Shown here in pieces: positions 1 through 5,195 of a stretch of DNA of 5,195 bases. The notes under the pieces are model-generated. The model did not search any database and had not been told where the DNA came from. It saw only the letters and a list, made by a program, of their open reading frames with translations. Within the stretch, counting starts at the first letter, position 1, and every line of letters starts with the position of its first letter. Both the position numbers and the translations under genes were made by a program. Location of the stretch: positions 1-5,195 of the forward strand of contig JAGLCZ010000538.1 of the NCBI GenBank assembly GCA_023145975.1, in the 5' to 3' direction. This stretch comes from Candidatus Hydrogenedentota bacterium. Lineage in GTDB: Bacteria > Hydrogenedentota > Hydrogenedentia > Hydrogenedentales > CAITNO01.

Positions 1-827
1 CGTGGCATTGCTTTGGAGACGGCGTTAACTATGATGGTCTCACCGTATACTGGGATTATCGTAGTCCCAATGCAGACGGCAGCAGCATTCCTGATCTGGC
101 AGCTCTTGACTGGAGCATGGGCGCAAAACTTATTGACCACAGTTTCCCATTAGATTCTGCTCTGCTAAAATTAAATAACCAGGTGCCGGTAGGTCCCTAT
201 GGTCGTGCATGGGCAGGTTGGGATTCAGAAGCACCAGCAAAAGGCGATGTCGTACAAAATGTACATCATCCTGTGGGGGCAGATCTGAAAACTTCGCGGG
301 GAATCATTACAAATGATTCTACAGATACTTGTATGAACGCAACATGCAGCCAACGCTACGACAAGCAGATTAAGATATTATGGAACGATGGGGTCACCGA
401 GCAAGGCTCCTCGGGGTCAGCATTACTGATACGCAGCCGTAATTTCAGGATTGCAGGCGTATTGAGTAATGGCACCACACACAGTTGCACAGACTCGAGC
501 GGCAACCTCGATAACTTCGGTCCCTTCCACGCATTTTTTCCGCAAATCGGATGCTATCTGCTAAATAATTACACCTGTCAGGATCCCTATGAAGCAGAAT
601 CCAAAGGTTGTTTCCTATTCAGAAAAGGCTTCTCTCTTGAAATGCTGCAGAACCTGCGTATATTCAGGGATGAAACATTAAATAAGAGTACAGTAGGCAA
701 GCGACTGGTTATGGAATACTACACACAAGCGCCCGTACTGGAAAAGTGGCTTGATGAAAATCGGGCAGCTTCTTTTATGTTCAATGGATTACTTACCTTA
801 GGGGCTGCGTGGGGGGCTGGAATGTGA
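1..827 (+). CDS. Trypsin-fold serine endopeptidase (lysyl-endopeptidase-like) with CFI-box-like C-terminal domain, 5' partial
   Basis: The reading frame is open from the left edge (first full codon 3-5) to TGA at 825-827, giving 274 visible residues; the start, signal peptide and any propeptide lie outside. The catalytic triad can be read: His in a W-H-C motif (codon 6-8), Asp in PLDSALLKL (codon 153-155) and Ser in GVTEQGSSGS (codon 411-413). The V-Y-W-D-Y, AGWD, HHP and GVTEQGSSGS stretches and the order and spacing of the triad match the Achromobacter lysyl-endopeptidase type of chymotrypsin-fold enzyme. Many cysteines suggest disulfides and an extracytoplasmic location. After the protease domain (to about 560-600), a segment from CFLF (about 609) carries LRIFRD, then L, S, G and EYY-x3-P. 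This resembles the CFI-box C-terminal domain of exported bacterial proteins. A short hydrophobic tail (about 768-824) follows. The internal ATG at 117 is not the true start because it lies after the catalytic His. The protease family is secure; Lys specificity is not shown. Confidence 0.9.
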   Translation, partial: WHCFGDGVNYDGLTVYWDYRSPNADGSSIPDLAALDWSMGAKLIDHSFPLDSALLKLNNQVPVGPYGRAWAGWDSEAPAKGDVVQNVHHPVGADLKTSRGIITNDSTDTCMNATCSQRYDKQIKILWNDGVTEQGSSGSALLIRSRNFRIAGVLSNGTTHSCTDSSGNLDNFGPFHAFFPQIGCYLLNNYTCQDPYEAESKGCFLFRKGFSLEMLQNLRIFRDETLNKSTVGKRLVMEYYTQAPVLEKWLDENRAASFMFNGLLTLGAAWGAGM

Positions 828-873
828 TCAGTACCCGCATTAAATACCTTTTCTCCGCTTGTGAAAAAAAAAA

Positions 874-902
874 TGGTTTTTTATTAAAAAATCGGGTATA
901 CT
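874..902 (+). promoter_or_regulatory. Probable sigma-70-type promoter of the prepilin-like gene
   Basis: A near-consensus -10 box TATACT lies at 897-902. The hexamer 17 bp upstream (TGGTTT, 874-879) is a poor -35 match. Upstream are an A10 run (864-873), a T6 run (877-882) and an A6 run (886-891), which could act as an UP-like or bent-DNA element. Transcription would start near 909, leaving a leader of about 44 bases that includes the ribosome binding site. The weak -35 keeps confidence moderate. Confidence 0.42.
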
Positions 903-937
903 GTCTTTAGTGTCTTAGTACGTGGTTATAAATTAAT

Positions 938-943
938 AGGAGA
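938..943 (+). promoter_or_regulatory. Ribosome binding site of the prepilin-like gene
   Basis: AGGAGA is a strong Shine-Dalgarno sequence with nine bases between it and the ATG at 953. It fixes the start and fits the prepilin leader peptide that begins there. Confidence 0.8.
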
Positions 944-952
944 AATTAAGGT

Positions 953-1960
953 ATGAAGAAAACACGCAACGGATTTACGCTCATCGAATTACTGGTAGTG
1001 ATTGCTATCATCGGAATTCTGGCAGCGATTCTACTACCCGCCCTCGCCCGCGCCCGTGAAGCAGCACGTCGTTCCAGCTGTCAAAACAACCTCAAACAAT
1101 GGGGAATTGTATTCAAGATGTATGCCAACGAATCATCAGGCGAAAAATTCCCTACACTGCAGGCAGGCATGTTTGAGTGGGAAGACGGTACTAGCAATAC
1201 CGCCACTTTTGATCTTGGTCCTAATGTATTTTCTATCTACCCGGAATATCTCACGGATGCGGCAATTGCCCTCTGCCCAAGTGATCCGGAAAAAGGATCG
1301 CACGCGAAAGACATGCTTGACCCCGTCACCGGTGATGTACGTTTTGATATTGTTGGTCCCCCAAGTCGATATGCCAGTGCCATTGATTCCAGTTACACCT
1401 ACCTGGGATGGGCGTTGGATCAATTTGGTTATGAAGAGCCCGGTGTCAGTTTAGATCTCATTGTCAGCGTCATGAATGCCGTTGGTGAAGGTGATAAAAT
1501 TCCTGACGATGTTGCAAGTTATATGGGACCCACACAAATGGTCGGTCTACTGGACTCCATCATCGCAGGCGGTCTTCTCGACGCGGTACTTGCTGGAGAC
1601 GGCGTTCTAATGGGAAAAGTCATTGACGATAACGCTGACCTTAAAGGGGTTCAAGGCGGTATCTATGAAGGACATGGTAATGGAGGAACTGACACAATAT
1701 ATCGTCTTCGTGAGGGTGTAGAACGCTTTATGATTACAGATATAAATAACCCGGGTGCCGGAGCTATGGCACAAAGCACACTTCCCATGATGTTTGATCA
1801 TGTGGCCGTAGCAATAAACCTGTTCAATCACGTTCCCGGTGGTTCCAATGTCCTCTTTATGGATGGTCATACGGAATTCCAGCGCTACGAAGAAAAGGGA
1901 CTGAATCTCCCCAATCGACGCGTAGCAGAATGTATTGGTATGATGGCATTAGCCCTGTAA
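953..1960 (+). CDS. Prepilin-type N-terminal cleavage/methylation domain protein with C-terminal H-x10-DG motif
   Basis: This 335-residue exported protein is pseudopilin-like. The leader MKKTRNG ends at Gly7, where prepilin peptidase would cut before Phe8; Glu12 is the conserved Glu at mature position 5. The hydrophobic helix (residues 8-31) continues into an A/R-rich segment and SSCQNNLKQ (41-49), as in the DUF1559-like proteins of Planctomycetes, Lentisphaerae and similar phyla. ALCPSD (106-111) contains a Cys that may pair with Cys43. Near the end, NHVPGGSNVLFMDGHTEF (292-309) matches the family's C-terminal His...Asp-Gly motif, with ten rather than nine residues between His293 and Asp304-Gly305. 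The middle part (about 160-245) is Gly/Asp-rich and lacks a recognised domain. Known pseudopilins act in type II secretion or type IV pili, but the role of these expanded families is largely unknown. The gene has its own promoter and ends at a strong terminator, so it is probably monocistronic. Family call is secure; function is not. Confidence 0.93.
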   Translation: MKKTRNGFTLIELLVVIAIIGILAAILLPALARAREAARRSSCQNNLKQWGIVFKMYANESSGEKFPTLQAGMFEWEDGTSNTATFDLGPNVFSIYPEYLTDAAIALCPSDPEKGSHAKDMLDPVTGDVRFDIVGPPSRYASAIDSSYTYLGWALDQFGYEEPGVSLDLIVSVMNAVGEGDKIPDDVASYMGPTQMVGLLDSIIAGGLLDAVLAGDGVLMGKVIDDNADLKGVQGGIYEGHGNGGTDTIYRLREGVERFMITDINNPGAGAMAQSTLPMMFDHVAVAINLFNHVPGGSNVLFMDGHTEFQRYEEKGLNLPNRRVAECIGMMALAL

Positions 1961-1993
1961 AAATATTTCAACTACAGCATATTTAGTTGTAGT

Positions 1994-2029
1994 GACCCGC
2001 GTCATGGCATGTGACGCGGGTCTTTTTTT
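1994..2029 (+). terminator. Rho-independent terminator of the prepilin-like gene
   Basis: A perfect 11-bp GC-rich inverted repeat (GACCCGCGTCA, 1994-2004, with its complement at 2012-2022) encloses a 7-base loop and runs directly into seven T (2023-2029). It begins 33 bases after the stop codon at 1960. The other strand has no T-run next to the stem, so it should act on rightward transcription only and is not a clear terminator for the opposing dinB gene. Confidence 0.95.
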
Positions 2030-2085
2030 CTAAGCACAGCATTCAAACACGTAAAATAATCGACAAAAAGTCATATCACTCGCTA

Positions 2086-3279
2086 TCACGAATCGCTTCT
2101 ATCTTTTTTGACTCTACCTTCCAGTGTTTTTCCTACATGAACCGCATCAAAACCCATTTTCCCCCGCATAATATCTACCGCTTCATATAATCGCTCCCAT
2201 TTTTCTGTCTTCTCACGGTTAAATAGACGAAGTTGATGCTGATTATAAGATAATTTTGACAGATTTACACCTACGAGCCGCACCCGTGCCCGACGCACCT
2301 TTGCTTTGAAGAACAGCTCTTTTAATACGGCTATGATATCCACATCCAACGCGGTAGGATCATCCACTGTTTTCGAAAATGATTTGGTGCTGAAATCGCT
2401 ATACCTGACTTTCAGCGTAATCCGCTTAGTTTCCAGTCCCTCCGAACGCAATGTGTGTGCGCAATGCTCCGACAGCCGAAATATGACCGGCTCAATAGCA
2501 AGCCAATCCGCTATATCTTCCAGAAATGTAGTTTCACGACTTATTGACTTTGGTGCGCCACGACGGGTTATCTCATCACTGCCGACTCCCAATGCGGCAT
2601 ACTGAAGTGACAAAATCCCCTGTTCACCAAATTTAGACTTAAGGATCTGCTCCGGCACTTCCGCCAATTGTTTTATCGTTAGTACACCCAGACTTTCAAG
2701 GGCATCCTGGGTATGCGGCCCCACTCCAGGCAACTTCCCCACCGCTAACGGTGCCAGAAACAGCCGCTCATGCCCATTGGGAATAGACAAGTACCCATCA
2801 GGCTTAGATTCATTGGCAGCAATCTTCGCCACCATTTTATTGGAGGCAACCCCGATGGTACAGCTGATATGCTCCTGTTCAAAAATAGACTTCTTAAGAT
2901 GTCGTGCCAGCTTTTCTTCGTCCCCGAATAGATGTATGGAACCTGTTATATCAAGGTTGGCTTCGTCAATGGATGCCATCTGAATAACGGGGGTAGCGGT
3001 TTCCAAAATAATTTGTATACGATGGCATACCTCATTGTATATCCCCTGACTGCATCGCATGAATATTCCGTTTGGACACAAGCGTTTTGCCTGTACAATA
3101 GGCATAGCAGAATGCACCCCGAATTTTCTTGCCTCATAGGATGCACTGGCAACAACACTGCGCAAGTCATCCTCATTTCCCCCTACGATCAAAGGTTTTC
3201 CTTTAAGCAAAGGGTTACGTGCCATTTCCACAGATGCAAAAAAAGCGTCCATGTCAATATGTAGAATTCGTTTCGTCAT
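2086..3279 (-). CDS. dinB: DNA polymerase IV (Y-family translesion polymerase)
   Basis: This complete 397-residue protein extends a primer past damaged template bases in the cytoplasm. Palm and finger motifs are HIDMDAFFASVE (7-18; metal ligand Asp9, steric-gate aromatic Phe14 by alignment to E. coli Phe13), YEARKFGVHSAMP (48-60) and SIDEANLD (103-110; catalytic Asp105-Glu106). IGVASNKMVAKIA (142-154) and KPDG (159-162) follow. The thumb has the helix-hairpin-helix KLPGVGPHTQDALESLGV (182-199). A little-finger domain covers about 243-345, and QLRLF (349-353) is a sliding-clamp-binding motif, followed by a conserved-looking GFDAVHVGKTL segment. E. coli DinB is 351 residues, so this one has a longer tail. 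Position 108 is Asn where Tyr or Phe is usual. The start is secure: the next Met (10) lies in the catalytic motif, and a stop precedes the ATG in frame with no other start codon between. Two stops in tandem (TGA TAG) end the gene. No LexA-like box was recognised. Confidence 0.96.
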   Translation of the reverse strand: MTKRILHIDMDAFFASVEMARNPLLKGKPLIVGGNEDDLRSVVASASYEARKFGVHSAMPIVQAKRLCPNGIFMRCSQGIYNEVCHRIQIILETATPVIQMASIDEANLDITGSIHLFGDEEKLARHLKKSIFEQEHISCTIGVASNKMVAKIAANESKPDGYLSIPNGHERLFLAPLAVGKLPGVGPHTQDALESLGVLTIKQLAEVPEQILKSKFGEQGILSLQYAALGVGSDEITRRGAPKSISRETTFLEDIADWLAIEPVIFRLSEHCAHTLRSEGLETKRITLKVRYSDFSTKSFSKTVDDPTALDVDIIAVLKELFFKAKVRRARVRLVGVNLSKLSYNQHQLRLFNREKTEKWERLYEAVDIMRGKMGFDAVHVGKTLEGRVKKDRSDS

Positions 3280-3285
3280 AGGTAA

Positions 3286-3313
3286 ATTATAATACGCTTT
3301 TCAGTACCAAAAA
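3286..3313 (-). promoter_or_regulatory. Probable dinB promoter giving a leaderless transcript
   Basis: On the minus strand a perfect consensus -10, TATAAT, reads from 3291 to 3286, only six bases before the A of the dinB ATG (3279). The best -35 candidate is TTTTTG (3313 to 3308) at 16 bp spacing, a weak match. A start about seven bases past the -10 falls on or beside the ATG, and there is no Shine-Dalgarno sequence between the -10 and the ATG. No other better-placed promoter was recognised. Confidence 0.5.
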
Positions 3314-3446
3314 TGCTATAGTAGTTCATCATTGTTGGTGGTACGATGTGGTTGTTATTCCTTTTATGTACCCATTACAGTAAAAATTAAAATGTGCTCT
3401 CTCTGTCTCTTAGTAATAGCAGTTGCTGTGTGTAATGAATATATAC

Positions 3447-3452
3447 AGGAAA
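3447..3452 (+). promoter_or_regulatory. Ribosome binding site of the ABC ATPase gene
   Basis: AGGAAA lies seven bases before the ATG at 3460 and supports this start over the out-of-frame ATG at 3455, which is too close to it. The rest of the 180-base divergent spacer (3280-3459) holds possible -10-like hexamers for this gene (TATAGT at 3317, TAAAAT at 3388), but none has a convincing -35, so I do not call a promoter. Confidence 0.65.
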
Positions 3453-3459
3453 TTATGAT

Positions 3460-4953
3460 ATGTCTGAATACATTCTTGAAATGCGCGATATCACCAAGCG
3501 TTACCCGGGCGTAACCGCACTCGACCAAGTCAATTTCAACCTAAATCCCGGAGAAGTACACTGCCTGGTCGGCGAAAACGGTGCAGGGAAATCCACCCTG
3601 ATGAAAGTTTTGGCTGGTGCCATCGCAAAAGATGAAGGACATATTTATATTAATGATAGCGAAGTAAACTACTCTTCTCCTCAACAAGCATCACGGCTTG
3701 GCATCAGTATGATTCATCAGGAATTTAATCTTGCACCACAACTAAGTGTAGCCGAGAACATATTTATGGGACGCGCGCCAACCCGCCGGGGCATTGTACA
3801 GTGGAAGCAACTGCATCAGGATGCTAAAAAGTCGCTCGCCATGCTTGATACTGATCTGGATTCTCATCGTATGGTAAGCACACTAAGCGTAGCAGAACAG
3901 CAGGTAGTGGAAATTGCGAAAGCACTATCGGTAAATGCACGTATTCTGGTCATGGATGAGCCGTCTGCCACACTCAGCGACCATGAACTTACCGCTCTGT
4001 TCGCCATTGTAAAAAAACTGGTGAAACAGGGAATGGGTATCATTTATATTTCGCATCGCTTAGAAGAAATCTTTAAAATTGGCCATCGGGTTACGATTAT
4101 GCGCGATGGCACACAAGTTAACACCAATGAAGTAAGTGCACTGGACAGGAATGATATTATACGGATGATGGTTGGACGCGAACTAAAAAACGAGTTCCCC
4201 CCCCGTGAAATAGAACTTGGTGAAGAACGACTCTGTATTAAAAATTTGTCCCGTAAAAAATCTTTTACAGATATATCCTTTTCTTTGCGTGCTGGAGAAA
4301 TTGTCGGTCTTACAGGACTTGTCGGGTCGGGGCGTACCGAAGTGGCTCGTGCTATTTTCGGGGCTGATCCTGCTCATTCAGGCACTATCCTGCTGGATGG
4401 TGCACCCGTACGTATACGTACCCCAAAACGTGCCATTGCCCACGGAATTGGTCTACTCACAGAAGACCGAAAAGCGCAGGGACTGGTACTGGGAATGAGT
4501 GTATGCCATAACATCCTTATGGCCGATATGAAGGACGCCCTCTTTGGTCCTTTCCTCAACCCTGCCCGTGAAAAAAAGATCGCTCAAAAATACGTACAAG
4601 ACCTACAAATAAAAACACCCGGCGTGGATCAAATGGCGCAAAACCTCAGTGGTGGTACGCAGCAAAAAGTGGTATTGGCAAAATGGCTGCTCACTCAATC
4701 CAAAGTACTAATCTTTGATGAGCCTACCCGCGGCGTTGATGTGGGAGCAAAAGTAGAGATTTACCGCCTCATGAATGCTGTTGCCGCTAATGGGGTTGCC
4801 ATACTCATGATTACCAGCGAACTCCCGGAAGCACTGGGTATGTGTGATCGTTTACTGGTCATGCGGGAAGGCCGTATCACTGGAGAGCTTGACCATAATG
4901 AAGCCGATCAGGAAAAGATAATGCACCTGGCAACATTAGATACTGCGATATAA
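3460..4953 (+). CDS. Sugar ABC transporter ATP-binding protein, double-NBD RbsA/MglA/XylG type
   Basis: This complete 497-residue protein has the length and layout of carbohydrate-uptake ATPases that carry two fused nucleotide-binding domains and energise a membrane permease. NBD1: Walker A GENGAGKST (38-46), Q-loop HQEFNL (86-91), signature LSVAEQQ (142-148), Walker B ILVMDEP (162-168) and switch His199 in SHRLEE. NBD2: degenerate Walker A GLVGSGRTE (286-294) with Arg292 replacing Lys, TEDRK (334-338), signature LSGGTQQK (396-403), Walker B LIFDEPTRGVD (417-427), and TSELPE (452-457) where the switch His would be. This asymmetry, with a degenerate second site, is normal for the family (known). 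The substrate (ribose, galactose, xylose, autoinducer-2 or other) cannot be read from the ATPase. Unlike most relatives it has no permease or binding-protein gene beside it here: the next gene, 37 bases downstream, is on the other strand and dinB is upstream. I saw no terminator after it. Confidence 0.95.
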   Translation: MSEYILEMRDITKRYPGVTALDQVNFNLNPGEVHCLVGENGAGKSTLMKVLAGAIAKDEGHIYINDSEVNYSSPQQASRLGISMIHQEFNLAPQLSVAENIFMGRAPTRRGIVQWKQLHQDAKKSLAMLDTDLDSHRMVSTLSVAEQQVVEIAKALSVNARILVMDEPSATLSDHELTALFAIVKKLVKQGMGIIYISHRLEEIFKIGHRVTIMRDGTQVNTNEVSALDRNDIIRMMVGRELKNEFPPREIELGEERLCIKNLSRKKSFTDISFSLRAGEIVGLTGLVGSGRTEVARAIFGADPAHSGTILLDGAPVRIRTPKRAIAHGIGLLTEDRKAQGLVLGMSVCHNILMADMKDALFGPFLNPAREKKIAQKYVQDLQIKTPGVDQMAQNLSGGTQQKVVLAKWLLTQSKVLIFDEPTRGVDVGAKVEIYRLMNAVAANGVAILMITSELPEALGMCDRLLVMREGRITGELDHNEADQEKIMHLATLDTAI

Positions 4954-4990
4954 CATGGGAAAGAGGGACGGTAAACACAGTTCCTCATTC

Positions 4991-5195
4991 TCACTGTGGC
5001 GAGAGAGCGTAGGTTACTTGAACTTTCGCGAGACAGGCGATTTGAGGCACTTCTGTTGTCTGCCCTTCTGGTCGTTGCACCCATTCAATAGAAAGAACTT
5101 CTACACGATCAACAGCGTAAATATTTGTTTTTACAGCCATTGCAACCGCTTCCGCTGGAGGATAAGCATTCTCTGTTGCATGCGCAACAGCTTCT
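4991..5195 (-). CDS. C-terminal part of an unrecognised protein, 5' partial
   Basis: On the minus strand a frame is open from the right edge (first full codon 5194-5192) to TGA at 4993-4991, giving the last 67 residues of a protein. I judge it coding because nearly half its codons begin with G, and its composition (Ala, Val, Glu rich, a single Cys) is normal. The overlapping plus-strand frame is rich in Cys, Phe, Arg and Ser. The visible part suggests an Ala/Glu-rich helical stretch (EAVAHATENA to AEAVAMAVKT), a strand (DRVEVLSIEWVQ), a polar loop (RPEGQTTEVPQ) and a second strand (AKVQVTYAL). The helix-strand-strand order recalls small alpha/beta proteins such as dodecin, but only weakly, and I do not assign a family. 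It converges on the ABC ATPase gene. No transmembrane segment or known motif is visible. Confidence 0.62.
   Translation of the reverse strand, partial: EAVAHATENAYPPAEAVAMAVKTNIYAVDRVEVLSIEWVQRPEGQTTEVPQIACLAKVQVTYALSPQ

Noticed and set aside
1002..1454. A 150-codon plus-strand frame inside the prepilin-like gene
   Set aside because: It is a shadow of the real gene, which has a clear leader peptide, motifs and ribosome binding site in the other frame. The shadow product has no recognisable features.
1969..1992. Short inverted repeats (CAACT/AGTTG and CTACA/TGTAG) ahead of the terminator
   Set aside because: The five-base stems are mutually exclusive and AT-rich, and the adjacent 11-bp hairpin fully explains termination.
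2306..3264. Several plus-strand frames opposite dinB
   Set aside because: DinB motifs cover the whole minus-strand frame; the opposing frames are low-quality shadows.
3304..3344. Inverted repeat GTACCA / TGGTAC in the divergent spacer as a possible operator
   Set aside because: The arms are only six bases, 29 bases apart and do not extend, so it is expected by chance.
3280..3459. Search for a LexA-type SOS box controlling dinB
   Set aside because: No convincing palindromic box was seen, although LexA sites in this kind of lineage may differ from known ones.
5032..5091. A short plus-strand stretch in another frame reading EALLLSALLVVAPI, which could suggest a frameshifted RbsC-type permease N-terminus
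   Set aside because: It hits a stop at once and does not connect to further permease-like sequence in any frame. It is explained as the complement of the minus-strand coding frame.
4955..5195. An open plus-strand frame starting with ATG one base after the ATPase stop codon, where a permease gene would be expected
   Set aside because: Its product is rich in Cys, Phe, His, Arg and Ser, has no hydrophobic segments like a permease, and lacks a Shine-Dalgarno sequence. The opposite strand has much better coding composition.
1..5195. CRISPR arrays, tRNA or rRNA genes, insertion sequences and multi-gene defence systems
   Set aside because: Reading both strands showed no regularly spaced repeats, RNA gene signatures, transposase motifs or clusters of unknown genes.

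Overview
This 5.2 kb window has moderate GC, judged by eye to be in the mid-to-high 40s percent. It reads as an ordinary bacterial chromosome segment with five protein genes, two of them cut by the window edges. The best taxonomic hint is the prepilin-like protein at 953-1960. It has a class III-type N-terminus, a conserved SSCQNNLKQ-type stretch and a C-terminal histidine...DG motif. Such proteins are massively expanded in Planctomycetes, Lentisphaerae/Kiritimatiellae and related candidate phyla such as Hydrogenedentes. The CFI-box-like tail on the protease fits an environmental Gram-negative bacterium of this kind. The placement is inference from protein style only.

Layout, left to right: (1) 1-827 (+), the 3' part of a secreted trypsin-fold serine protease of the lysyl-endopeptidase type, with all three catalytic residues visible and a C-terminal domain resembling the CFI-box. 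(2) 828-952, an A/T-tract-rich spacer with a likely promoter and a clear ribosome binding site. (3) 953-1960 (+), a prepilin-like surface or secreted protein, followed by a strong intrinsic terminator at 1994-2029. (4) 2086-3279 (-), a complete DNA polymerase IV (dinB) with a clamp-binding motif. Its consensus -10 box sits so close to the ATG that the mRNA is probably leaderless. (5) 3280-3459, a divergent intergenic region. (6) 3460-4953 (+), a complete double-domain sugar ABC transporter ATPase of the RbsA/MglA type. (7) 4991-5195 (-), the 3' end of an unrecognised gene converging on the ATPase.

The genes do not form one pathway. Protease and prepilin-like protein are both exported and co-oriented, but each looks like its own unit. 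DinB is a translesion polymerase, and the ABC ATPase has no permease or binding-protein gene beside it here. I found no CRISPR array, tRNA, rRNA, insertion sequence or evident new multi-gene system. The points most worth checking are the leaderless dinB start, the isolated ABC ATPase, the divergent CFI-box-like protease tail and the unidentified convergent gene at the right edge.
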